This document shows positions 10,076 through 19,300 of a stretch of DNA of 64,000 nt, piece after piece (position 1 is the first letter of the stretch; the number at the start of each line of letters is the position of its first letter). The translations under genes and the position numbers were made by a program. Under the pieces are notes generated by a model. It saw only the letters and a list, made by a program, of their open reading frames with translations. It ran no database searches and was not told the DNA's origin. Origin of the DNA: Neisseria sp. Marseille-Q6792 (GTDB lineage: Bacteria; Pseudomonadota; Gammaproteobacteria; Burkholderiales; Neisseriaceae); contig NZ_OW969598.1 in assembly GCF_943181435.1 (NCBI RefSeq), positions 248,001 through 312,000 of the forward strand, read 5' to 3'.

Positions 10076-11767
10076 GTGAACGCCTCGCAATTAATCAGCA
10101 GCCTGACCCAAACCGTCGGCGAAAAATACATCATCACCGACCCCGCGAAAACCGAACAATACCGCCAAGGCTACCGCTTCGGCGAGGGTAAGGCGTTGGC
10201 GGTGGTTCGCCCCGGAAGCATTCTGGAAATGTGGAAAATTTTGCAGGCGTGCGTCGAAGCGGACGTGATTGTGATTACGCAGGCGGCGAATACCGGCCTG
10301 ACGGGCGGCTCGACCCCCGACGGCAACGATTACGACCGCGACATCGTGATTGTGAACACCATGCGGATGAACATCATCCAAACCATCAACAACAACGAAC
10401 AAGTCGTCTGTCTGCCTGGCTCGACCCTGAACCAGCTTGAATTGCTGCTGAAACCTTTGGGGCGCGAACCGCATTCGGTCATCGGCTCATCCTGTATCGG
10501 TGCGTCCGTTTTAGGCGGCGTGTGCAACAACTCCGGCGGCGCATTGGTGCAGCGCGGCCCGGCCTACACAGAAATGGCGCTGTTTGCCCAAATCAACGAA
10601 GAGGGCAAGCTGGAGCTGGTCAACCATTTGGGCATAGATTTGGGCGACACGCCTGAAGAAATCCTGACCAACCTGCAAGGTCATCATTATCAAAACAAAG
10701 ACATCAAACAAGATGCGGGCAAAGGACACGACCACGCCTATTGCAAACACGTCCGTCAAGTGGACGAGCCGACTGCCGCGCGTTTCAATGCCGACCCGGC
10801 CCGTCATTACGAAGCGTCCGGTTGCGCGGGCAAACTGATGGTTTTCGCCGTCCGTTTGGACACCTTCCCGCAAGAAAAACAAACCGCCGTGTTCTACATC
10901 GGCACGAATGACATCAACGAACTGACCGACATCCGCCGTGCCGCCTTGGGTGAGTTTGAAAGCCTGCCCGTTTCCGGCGAATACATCCATCGCCACGCTT
11001 TTGACATTGCCGACGTGTACGGCAAAGACACGTTTTACGTCATCAAAAAATTCGGTACGCACCAACTGCCGAAATTATTTGATTTGAAGGCGCGTGTGGA
11101 TCGATTCGGCAAAAAAGTCAGCTTCCTGCCCAAGCATTTTTCCGACAAGGCCATGCAGTTCGTCAGCAAATTCCTGCCCGACCACCTGCCCAAATCCATG
11201 CGCGATTACCGCGACAAATACGAACACCACCTGATTCTGAAAATGGGCGGAAAAGGCGTAGATGAGGCGCGTGCGTTCTTAAAAGAATATTTTGCACACC
11301 ACGGCGGCGCGTTTTTCGAGTGCAACGCCGAAGAAACCCAAGCCGCGATGCTGCACCGTTTCGCCGTCGCCTCCGCCGCCATCCGCTACCGTGCCGTACA
11401 CGACAACGAAGTGGAGGACTTGGTCGCGCTGGATATCGCCCTGCGCCGCGACGACCGCGACTGGTTTGAAAAACTGCCGCCCGAAATCGACAATAAAATC
11501 ATCCACAAGCTCTACTACGGACATTTCATGTGCCACGTTTTCCATCAGGATTACATCATCAAAAAAGGCAACGACTGCATGGCATTGGAACACGAAATGC
11601 TGCATCTCTTAGACCAACGCGGCGCGCAATATCCCGCCGAACACAACGTCGGCCATTTGTATGAAGCCAAACCCGCGCTCAAACAGTTTTACCGCAAACT
11701 TGACCCGACCAACAGCTTCAACCCGGGCATAGGCAAAACCAGCAAAAAGAAAAACTGGGCGGAATAA
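10076..11767 (+). CDS. dld: Quinone-dependent D-lactate dehydrogenase
   Basis: A 563-residue peripheral-membrane FAD flavoprotein that oxidises D-lactate to pyruvate and feeds electrons to the respiratory quinone. The PCMH FAD site appears as TQAANTGLTGGSTPDGND with the later IGSSCIGASVLGGVCNNSGG. The C-terminal membrane-binding and cap region follows, ending with HNVGHLYEAKPALKQFYRKLDP and NSFNPGIGK. It uses a GTG start with AGGAGA 7 bases upstream. Meningococci use lactate as a major carbon source, and lldD lies elsewhere in this window. A DUS-pair terminator follows. Confidence 0.93.
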   Translation: MNASQLISSLTQTVGEKYIITDPAKTEQYRQGYRFGEGKALAVVRPGSILEMWKILQACVEADVIVITQAANTGLTGGSTPDGNDYDRDIVIVNTMRMNIIQTINNNEQVVCLPGSTLNQLELLLKPLGREPHSVIGSSCIGASVLGGVCNNSGGALVQRGPAYTEMALFAQINEEGKLELVNHLGIDLGDTPEEILTNLQGHHYQNKDIKQDAGKGHDHAYCKHVRQVDEPTAARFNADPARHYEASGCAGKLMVFAVRLDTFPQEKQTAVFYIGTNDINELTDIRRAALGEFESLPVSGEYIHRHAFDIADVYGKDTFYVIKKFGTHQLPKLFDLKARVDRFGKKVSFLPKHFSDKAMQFVSKFLPDHLPKSMRDYRDKYEHHLILKMGGKGVDEARAFLKEYFAHHGGAFFECNAEETQAAMLHRFAVASAAIRYRAVHDNEVEDLVALDIALRRDDRDWFEKLPPEIDNKIIHKLYYGHFMCHVFHQDYIIKKGNDCMALEHEMLHLLDQRGAQYPAEHNVGHLYEAKPALKQFYRKLDPTNSFNPGIGKTSKKKNWAE

Positions 11768-11791
11768 GCGCGTCCGCTTTGAAGGCAGGCA

Positions 11792-11828
11792 ATGCCGTCT
11801 GAAGGCAAAACACCGTTCAGACGGCATT
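11792..11828 (+). terminator. DUS-pair terminator after dld
   Basis: ATGCCGTCTGAA and TTCAGACGGCAT separated by about 12 nt. Confidence 0.75.
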
Positions 11829-11957
11829 GTCGGGTTTGAAGTTTCCCGTCGGGTAATCGCTTTCAAGCCGTATGCCGGCACACGGGCGCGCGTCTCACAA
11901 ATAAAGTCTGATCCTACCGCCCCCAAAGGGCAGGGTTTCAACCGAAAAGGAAACACG

Positions 11958-12329
11958 ATGAAACCATACAAAATCTACACCCATCCCGCCCTGCCGCCCC
12001 AAGCCGTCAAACAAGGCTGGTCGTGGCCGGGACTTTTGTTCGGCACGCTGTGGGCGTGTTTCAAAAGAATGTGGGGTTTGGGGCTGGGGCTGACGGGCGC
12101 GATATTCGTGCTGGCGGTGTTTGCCCAACTGGTTTACGGCGACACGCCCGCCACAGACTCGGCGTTTAACGTATTGGGCTTGGCGGTTTCCGTCTGGTTC
12201 GGCGCAAAGGGCAACAGCCTTTATGCCCGCCACCTTTTATCGCGCGGCTATACCGAATTGCCCGAAACAGTCGAGGCAGCCAATCCCCAAGCCGCATTGG
12301 CGCAATATTTCGGGCGCGGGGGCAGGTAG
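11958..12329 (+). CDS. DUF2628 inner-membrane protein
   Basis: A 123-residue protein whose pattern QGWSWPGLLFGTLWACFKRMW followed by a hydrophobic segment and GAKGNSLYARHLLSRGY matches DUF2628 as I know it. It probably has two or three membrane segments, at roughly residues 24-36, 38-61 and 68-82. Function unknown. AAAGGAAA precedes the ATG and a DUS-pair terminator follows, so it is monocistronic. Confidence 0.7.
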   Translation: MKPYKIYTHPALPPQAVKQGWSWPGLLFGTLWACFKRMWGLGLGLTGAIFVLAVFAQLVYGDTPATDSAFNVLGLAVSVWFGAKGNSLYARHLLSRGYTELPETVEAANPQAALAQYFGRGGR

Positions 12330-12343
12330 GCGCGTTTCCCCGC

Positions 12344-12375
12344 TATGCCGTCTGAAAGGCTTCAGACGGCATTTC
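12344..12375 (+). terminator. DUS-pair terminator
   Basis: ATGCCGTCTGAA/TTCAGACGGCAT with a loop of about 4 nt, followed by TTCTTAT. Confidence 0.75.
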
Positions 12376-12483
12376 TTATAACTTTTCGTTTGCGGCACAT
12401 AACCAATCAGTCTTTCCCATTTCATTCCGAAATGCGTACCATGCGTCCATCCCTTCAATAATATTTCAAACAAGGAAAGAAAC

Positions 12484-13032
12484 ATGGCACGTTTAACCGT
12501 ACACACCCTCGAAACCGCCCCCGAAGCCGCCAAACCGCGCGTCGAGGCGGTACTTCAAAACAACGGCTTTATCCCCAACCTTATCGGCGTATTGGCAAAT
12601 GCCCCCGAAGCCTTGGCGTTTTACCAAGAAGTCGGCAAGCTCAACGCCGCCAACAGCCTGACCGCCGGTGAAGTCGAAGTGATCCAGATCATCGCCGCAC
12701 GCACCAACGAATGCGGCTTCTGCGTGGCAGGGCACACCAAACTCGCAACCCTGAAAAAACTCCTTTCCGAACAATCCCTCAAAGCCGCGCGCGATTTGGA
12801 TGCAGGCGCGTTTGACGATGCCAAACTCGGTGCGCTTGCCGCCTTTACCCAAGCTGTAATGGCGAAAAAAGGCGCGGTATCCGATGACGAACTCAAAGCA
12901 TTTTCCGATGCGGGCTACAACCAGCAGCAGGCAGTCGAAGTCGTGATGGGCGTAGCCTTGGCAACCCTGTGCAACTACGTCAACAACCTCGGACAAACCG
13001 AAATCAACCCCGAATTGCAGGCTTACGCCTGA
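12484..13032 (+). CDS. AhpD/carboxymuconolactone decarboxylase-like protein
   Basis: A 182-residue all-helical protein of the CMD/AhpD superfamily. The redox motif ECGFCVAGHTK contains the C-x-x-C pair and the downstream His seen in AhpD-like peroxidase partners and in many uncharacterised members. Its likely role is thiol-disulfide or peroxide chemistry in the cytosol. It lies 130 bp upstream of the acyl-CoA dehydrogenase gene in the same direction, so the two may be co-transcribed. CAAGGAAAG lies before the ATG. Confidence 0.75.
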   Translation: MARLTVHTLETAPEAAKPRVEAVLQNNGFIPNLIGVLANAPEALAFYQEVGKLNAANSLTAGEVEVIQIIAARTNECGFCVAGHTKLATLKKLLSEQSLKAARDLDAGAFDDAKLGALAAFTQAVMAKKGAVSDDELKAFSDAGYNQQQAVEVVMGVALATLCNYVNNLGQTEINPELQAYA

Positions 13033-13166
13033 TACGGCAAACCGCCCGAATATCGGGCGGTTTTTCAAAAATACCCCCTCAAACAAAAACAAGCCGCCTA
13101 AGCGGCAGGGAAGCAGCCGCGCATCAGGCGCGCCTCCGATTCCCCCGCAAACCTTAAGGAACAAAG

Positions 13167-14258
13167 ATGAACGCCCAAACCCTGATTGCCAACGTTGCCG
13201 AACTCGTCAAAACCAAGCTCAAACCCATAGTGGACGACATCGACCGCAAAGGATACTACCCCGAAGCATTTATGCGCGAACTCGGCGCAATCGGCGGATT
13301 CGGCGCAGTCGGCACGGAAGCCGAAGGCGGCAACGGCTTGGGTTTGGCAACGCAAATCGCCGTTTTGCGCAAAATCGGCAAAGAATGCGGCGCAACCTCG
13401 TTCAGCGCGTGGTGTCAGGCGGCTTGCGCGTGGTATCTGCACCAAACGCCCAACCGGGCCGTCAAAGACAAATACCTCGCCGACATCCTGCAAGGCAAAG
13501 TATTGGCGGGTACCGGAATGTCCAATACCGTCAAACACCTTGCCGGCATCGAAAAACACAACCTCCAAGCCGAACGCGTGGACGGCGGCTACACAGTCAA
13601 CGGCGCGCTGCCGTGGGTGTCCAACATCGGCGAAGACCACATCTGGGCGAATACCGCCCAAATCGGCGACGGTTACGTTATGTTTATCACCGGCGGACAA
13701 TGGGAAGGCGTAAGCCTGCAAAACTGCCCCGAATTTTGCGCCCTCGAAGGCACGCGCACCTTCAGCCTGAACTTCAAAGACGTATTTATCCCCGACGAAG
13801 ACATCATCGCCACACCCGAACAGTTTGTCGACTATATCCAAAGCATCAAAGCAGGCTTTATCCTTCTACAAATCGGCATCGGTGCAGGCGTGATTGACGG
13901 CAGCCTCGGCATCATACGCCTCGCCAACGTCGTCAACGCCGAAGTCAACAGCTATCTCGACGACGGCTACGACAGCCTCAAAGCAAGGTTGGACGGCGCG
14001 TGGGCAGAAACCGAACGGCTAGCCGACTTGGCTTGGAGCGGCACGCCCGACAACCTTGCCACCCTCAAGCTGCGCGAAGCCGCCGCCGTACTGGCACTTG
14101 CCGCCGCCCAATCCGCCGCCCTGCATTCCGGCGCAAAAGGCTACCTGATGCGGAGTCCCGCCCAAAGGCGCGTCCGCGAAGCGATGTTTGTCGCCATCGT
14201 AACCCCCGCGATCAAACACCTACGCAAAGAAATAGCGGCAATCGAAGCCGCAAAATAA
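13167..14258 (+). CDS. Acyl-CoA dehydrogenase family protein
   Basis: A 363-residue flavoprotein-like sequence with the acyl-CoA dehydrogenase fold: an N-terminal helical part with IGGFGAVGTEAEGGNGLG, a middle beta domain with TGMSNTVKHLAGIEKH and GGYTVNGALPWVSNIG, and a C-terminal helical bundle. I do not see a clear catalytic Glu in the usual place, so it may be a hydroxylase-type relative (as in flavin-dependent monooxygenases) rather than a beta-oxidation enzyme. AAGGAAC precedes the ATG. dRS3 repeats follow. Confidence 0.75.
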   Translation: MNAQTLIANVAELVKTKLKPIVDDIDRKGYYPEAFMRELGAIGGFGAVGTEAEGGNGLGLATQIAVLRKIGKECGATSFSAWCQAACAWYLHQTPNRAVKDKYLADILQGKVLAGTGMSNTVKHLAGIEKHNLQAERVDGGYTVNGALPWVSNIGEDHIWANTAQIGDGYVMFITGGQWEGVSLQNCPEFCALEGTRTFSLNFKDVFIPDEDIIATPEQFVDYIQSIKAGFILLQIGIGAGVIDGSLGIIRLANVVNAEVNSYLDDGYDSLKARLDGAWAETERLADLAWSGTPDNLATLKLREAAAVLALAAAQSAALHSGAKGYLMRSPAQRRVREAMFVAIVTPAIKHLRKEIAAIEAAK

Positions 14259-14287
14259 ACAGGCGGAAAAAACCGAAACCCTCACCG

Positions 14288-14392
14288 CGTCATTCCCGCG
14301 AAAGCGGGAATCCAGCCCCCTAACGCAACAGGAATCCATCGAAAAAACCGAAACCTCCAAACCGTCATTCCCGCGAAAGCGGGAATCCAGTA
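14288..14392. repeat. dRS3 repeats
   Basis: Two copies of ATTCCCGCGAAAGCGGGAAT flanked by GTC and CCAG, separated by a short NIME-type spacer. dRS3 copies are known recombination and prophage-integration targets in Neisseria. Confidence 0.85.
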
Positions 14393-14477
14393 ATCGAAAA
14401 ACCACAGGAATCTATCGAAAAAAAACCAACCCCAAAAAAACCGGGCGGATACCGCACCATCCTCCCAAACCCTGATT

Positions 14478-14618
14478 TATAGCGGATGAACAAAAATCAG
14501 GGCAAGGCGGCGAAGTCGCAGACAGTACAAATAGTACGGGTGCTTCAGTACTTTAGAGAATCGTTCTCTTTGAGCCAAGGCGAGGCAACGCCGTACCGGT
14601 TTTTGTTAACCCACTATA
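14478..14618. repeat. Correia element, variant of 141 bp
   Basis: Terminal repeats TATAGCGGATGAACAAAAAT ... TTTTTGTTAACCCACTATA. The internal region is shortened relative to the 155-bp copies that follow. It lies directly upstream of the first rubredoxin gene. Confidence 0.85.
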
Positions 14619-14638
14619 CAAAAAACAAGGAAACACAA

Positions 14639-14809
14639 ATGGCGCAATATATGTGCGGCCCCTGCGGCTGGATTTACGATGAAGAACTCGGCGACCCCGA
14701 ACACGGCATCGCCCCCGGGACAAAGTTTGAAGACATCCCCGACGACTGGAAATGCCCCGAATGCGGCGTGGGCAAAGAAGATTTCTACCTGTTGGATTTC
14801 GTGATATAG
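14639..14809 (+). CDS. Rubredoxin, copy 1
   Basis: A 56-residue rubredoxin. Two C-x-x-C loops, MCGPCGW and [12 protein letters not shown], bind one iron, and the core [26 protein letters not shown] is typical. It acts as a small cytosolic one-electron carrier. I placed the start at MAQYMCGP (14639), preceded by AAGGAAACACAA; longer open frames upstream run through the Correia element. It is identical to copy 2, which lies 415 bp downstream. Confidence 0.93.
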   Translation: MAQYMCGPCGWIYDEELGDPEHGIAPGTKFEDIPDDWKCPECGVGKEDFYLLDFVI

Positions 14810-14878
14810 CGGCAGCCGCACCCTTAGGGAAAACCCCGTCATCCGGCGTTCCGCCTGCGGCGGCAGGGAACGCCGTTT

Positions 14879-15033
14879 TATAGTGGATGAACAAAAATCA
14901 GGACAAGGCGACGAAGCCGCAGACAGTACAAATAGTAGGGAACCGATTCACTTGGTGCTTGAGCACCTTAGAGAATCGTTCTCTTTGAGCTAAGGCGAGG
15001 CAACGCCGTACCGGTTTTTGTTAACCCACTATA
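14879..15033. repeat. Correia element, full length, between rubredoxin copies
   Basis: 155 bp, TATAGTGGATGAACAAAA ... TTTTGTTAACCCACTATA. Its 3' half is nearly identical to the 14478-14618 element and its 5' half to the element at 15294-15448, which fits duplication by recombination between Correia copies. Confidence 0.9.
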
Positions 15034-15053
15034 CAAAAAACAAGGAAACACAA

Positions 15054-15224
15054 ATGGCGCAATATATGTGCGGCCCCTGCGGCTGGATTTACGATGAAGA
15101 ACTCGGCGACCCCGAACACGGCATCGCCCCCGGGACAAAGTTTGAAGACATCCCCGACGACTGGAAATGCCCCGAATGCGGCGTGGGCAAAGAAGATTTC
15201 TACCTGTTGGATTTCGTGATATAG
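15054..15224 (+). CDS. Rubredoxin, copy 2
   Basis: An exact tandem duplicate of the 56-residue rubredoxin at 14639, with the same leader (AAGGAAACACAA) and the same downstream 70 bp. Both copies appear intact. The duplication unit is 415 bp and includes one Correia element. Both copies would deliver the same protein, so the effect if any is on dosage. Confidence 0.93.
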   Translation: MAQYMCGPCGWIYDEELGDPEHGIAPGTKFEDIPDDWKCPECGVGKEDFYLLDFVI

Positions 15225-15293
15225 CGGCAGCCGCACCCTTAGGGAAAACCCCGTCATCCGGCGTTCCGCCTGCGGCGGCAGGGAACGCCGTTT

Positions 15294-15448
15294 TATAGTG
15301 GATGAACAAAAATCAGGACAAGGCGACGAAGCCGCAGACAGTACAAATAGTAGGGAACCGATTCACTTGGTGCTTGAGCACCTTAGAGAATCGTTCTCTT
15401 TGAGCTAAGGCGAGGCAACGCTGTACTGGTTTTTGTTAATCCACTATA
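15294..15448. repeat. Correia element after rubredoxin copy 2
   Basis: A 155-bp element with the same left end as 14879-15033 and a right end TTTTTGTTAATCCACTATA. It closes the duplicated segment. Confidence 0.9.
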
Positions 15449-15734
15449 TCCGTTTACGCCCGCCAAGCCGTGTTGTACAGATGCGACACGGCTTTTTCCT
15501 TTCCGTTGTCCGAATGTAAATTTTCGGCAAAAAACGTCAAAAATCCCCCCCCCCCGCATTTGAGTAAAAAAGTGTAATGCGTTCAATTATAGGGGAATAT
15601 TGGCAATTAGAGAGATTCTCCTAACCGGGTTTCTACAATACAATGGGACTACCAATAATTGTATATGGCCGTTTGCTGCCCGGCAGCTGGAAGCATCAAA
15701 AGCGCGGGCGGCGTATTGCAAACAGAGAGAATCA
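15449..15734. other. Intergenic region with a C11 tract
   Basis: No gene found. A run of 11 C residues lies at 15545-15555, about 180 bp upstream of a dead autotransporter start. TATAGG occurs at about 15587. It may be the remains of a phase-variable promoter. Confidence 0.5.
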
Positions 15735-15800
15735 ATGAACAAAATTTTCCGTGTCATTTACAGCAGGTAACCCAATCTTGGGTGGCAGTTGTAGGGTGGC
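15735..15800 (+). pseudogene. Remnant of an autotransporter extended signal peptide
   Basis: ATG at 15735 gives MNKIFRVIYS, then a one-base shift at about 15762-15764 continues as QVTQSWVAVV. Together they match the extended signal peptide region (ESPR) of large neisserial autotransporters, as in the intact adhesin 650 bp downstream (MNKIYRIIWNSTLNAWVVVS). No passenger follows; dRS3 repeats begin about 45 bp later. A short AGAGAGAAT precedes the ATG. Confidence 0.6.
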
Positions 15801-15838
15801 TTCAGCCCGCCAATCTGGCAACCAACCAGCCCCCACCG

Positions 15839-16256
15839 CCGTCATTCCCGCAAAAGCGGGAATCCAGAAACGCAATGCGGCAGGACTTTATCGGAAAAAA
15901 CAGAAACCGGACAGACTAGATTCCCGCCTGCGCGGGAATGACGGGATTTCAGGTTGTAGGAATTTATCAGATGGACTGTAGGGCAGGCTGTAGAATCTGG
16001 TTGTAAAGTTGACTGTAGGGAGAGCTTCAGTCCGCCAATCCACCAACAACTACACCAACCCCCACCGCCGTCATTCCCGCGAAAGCGGGAATCCAGAAAC
16101 ACAACGTAACAGGAATTTATCGGAAAAAACAGAAACCCCCACCGACCGTCATTCCCGCACAGGCGGGAATCCAGACCCGTCGGCACGGAAACTTACCGGA
16201 TAAAACAGTTTCCTTAGATTCCACGTCCTAGATTCCCGCCTGTGCGGGAATGACGA
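15839..16256. repeat. Cluster of dRS3/NIME repeats
   Basis: Five dRS3 copies, centred near 15852, 15930, 16083, 16161 and 16242, in both orientations (ATTCCCGC...GCGGGAAT). No coding region between them. Confidence 0.85.
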
Positions 16257-16380
16257 GATTTTAAGTTGAGGGAATTTATCAGAAAACCCCCAACCCCCAG
16301 GCGGATGCCGCCCCAACGCCACACAAACCTGGCTCCAAACCCCATTTTACCCATTAAAATAAACAGAAAGAGAAAACAAA

Positions 16381-19300
16381 ATGAACAAAATATACCGCAT
16401 TATTTGGAATAGTACCCTCAACGCCTGGGTAGTTGTATCCGAACTCACCCGCAACCACACCAAACGCGCCTCCGCGACGGCAGCGGTTGCCGTATTGGCG
16501 ACCCTCTTGTCCGCAACGGCACAGGCGAGCGGCAACGCTTCGGAGGGGGGTAACGTACCGAATACCGAATTTGACCCTAATAACCCGACTTTTGACGATG
16601 AATTTAAAAAAGGGGAAGAAGTTCCTAACTACAAGTTTGGTCTTGTTGTTGTGGGTAACGATGGAAAAGTAAAAACTAACTTTGGAAGCACTGATACAGA
16701 GCAAGGGAAGAATAATATTTCAGTAGAAGCATCTAATTCTTCAGAAGCTCGCCCTGAGAACAAAACCAGCTACCTCTACCTCCGCGAAAACGGTGGGATC
16801 GAAATCGACCAAGAAGGGCGCTCGGCTAAATTCAAAGTAAAAACCGGTGATGGATTAAAAATTGACACTACCAGCGACAAACTTGTTGCCGACACCGTCA
16901 ACCTTACCGTTACCAACGGCAAAGTAAGTGCTCTTGGCAGCGGCGATGATAAAAAACTCGTCAACGCAGGCGATTTGGTAACTGCCTTAAACAGCCTGAG
17001 CTGGACGGCAAAAGCCGGTAAAGATGACAGTGGCGAGTCAGAGAATGAGACCGACCAAGAAGTCAAAGCAGGTGATAAAGTAACCTTTAAAGCCGGCGAC
17101 AACCTGAAAATCAAACAAAACGGCAAAGACTTTACCTACTCGCTGAAAAAAGACCTCACAGGCCTGACTAGTGTTGAAACTGAAAAATTATCGTTTGGCG
17201 CAAACGGCAATAAAGTCAACATCACAAGCGACACCAAAGGCTTGAATTTCGCGAAAGAAACGACCGGTGCAAACGGCGATACCACGGTTCATCTGAACGG
17301 TATCGGTTCGACTTTGTACGATACGTTGTCTAATACTGGAGTGACAACTAATTTAGACGGTAATGGTATTACTGACGACGAGAAAAAACGTGCGGCAAGC
17401 ATTAAAGATGTGTTGAATGCAGGTTGGAATGTTCGTGGCGTTAAACCGGCATCTACTAATAATCAAGTGGAGAATATTGACTTTGTAGCAACTTACGACA
17501 CGGTGGACTTTATTAGTGAAAATAAGGATACCACTAGCGTAACTGTAGAAAGTAAAGACAACGGCAAGAGAACTGAAGTTAAAATCGGTGCGAAAACCTC
17601 TGTTATCGCTGCAAAAGACGGTAAGTTAGATACTGGCACAGGCGACGAAGGCAAAGGCTTAGTCACTGCAAAAACTGTAATTGACGCTGTGAACAAAAGC
17701 GGCTGGAGGGTGAAAACAACTGACAACAATCAAACAGGTCAAAAAGGGGGCAACTTTGAAACCGTTACATCAGGCACAAATGTAACCTTTGCCGACGGCC
17801 ATGGCACGAAGGCAAATGTAACTAAAGATGAAAGTGGAAATATCACTGTTAAGTATGATGTAAAAACTGATGGGAGTCTTACAGTAAACAATGGTGATGG
17901 CAAGCTTAAGTTAAACATACTAGATGAGAGAGATATAACAAACTTATTAGTCTTAGGTGATAACGGCGGTGTTACTGTTAGAAAGGGTGAGTTTAATGAC
18001 GTAACAACCGAGGCAGGACAAGCTAATGGCGATAATCGCGGTAAGGTAACTGTAAAAAATGTAGCAGACCTTGAGAATGCAACCGAAGACGACAAGAAAA
18101 GAGTCGCCACAGTGGTTGATGTCGCCAAAGCGATTAATGAAGCTGCAACCTTTGTAAAAGTGGAAAGTGATGACACTGAAATTGATGATACTGCAAACGG
18201 AAACACCGCTGGCGACCAAGCTATCAAAGCAGGCGACACTTTAACCTTAAAAGCAGGTAAAAACTTAAAAGTTAAACGTGAAGGTAAAGAAGTTACTTTC
18301 GCTTTAGCAAAAGACCTTGAGGTAAAAACCGCGAAAGTGAGTGATAAGCTGTCTATCGGCAAAGATGAGAATAAAGTTGATATTAGCAGTGATGCAAATG
18401 GTTTGAACTTGGCGAAAGCAGGTAACGGAAATGTTTATTTGAATGGTTTGGATTCAACTTTGACAAATACGCTTGATGGTGCTGCCACAAGTAGTGTTAC
18501 GCGTGGCGACCATACGGCCCATTATGGACGAGCGGCAACAGTTAAAGATGTTTTAAATAGCGGTTGGAACATTAAGGGCGTTACAACCGATTCGACAACT
18601 GGAAAATCAGAAAATGTTGATTTCGTTCGTACTTATGACACCGTGGAATTTTTGAGTGCAGATGCAAATACAACAACTGTTACTGTAGATAGCAAAGACG
18701 GCGGAGCTAGAACCGAAGTTAAAATCGGTGCGAAGACTTCTGTTATCAAAGAGAAAGACGGTAAGTTAGTTACTGGCAAAGGTAATAAAGAGGCAGGTGG
18801 CACAAGTACCAATGCAACTGAAGATACAGACGAAGGTACCGGCTTAGTCACTGCAAAAACTGTAATTGACGCTGTGAACAAGAGCGGTTGGAGGGTAACC
18901 GGCGAGGGTACGACTGCCGAAAACGGTGCAACCGCCGTTACCGCAGGTCAAGCACAAATCGTTACATCCGGCACGAGCGTGAACTTTAAAAACGGCAATG
19001 CGACCACAGCGACCGTAAGCAAAGATAATACAGGCAACATCAATGTCAAATACGATGTAAATGTCGGCGACGGTTTAAAAGTTGATGACACTAGCAAAAA
19101 AATCGTTGCAGATACGACCACACTTACTGTGAATAGTGCTGACGGCGATACGGCTAAACCGAAAGGTAAAGTGGCTGATGTTGCTGATGATAGCAAAAAT
19201 AAACTGGTTAAAGCAGGCGATTTGGTAACTGCCTTAAACAGCCTGAGCTGGACGGCAACTGCAGGCAAAGACGGCACTGGCGAAGTTGAACCTGAAACTC

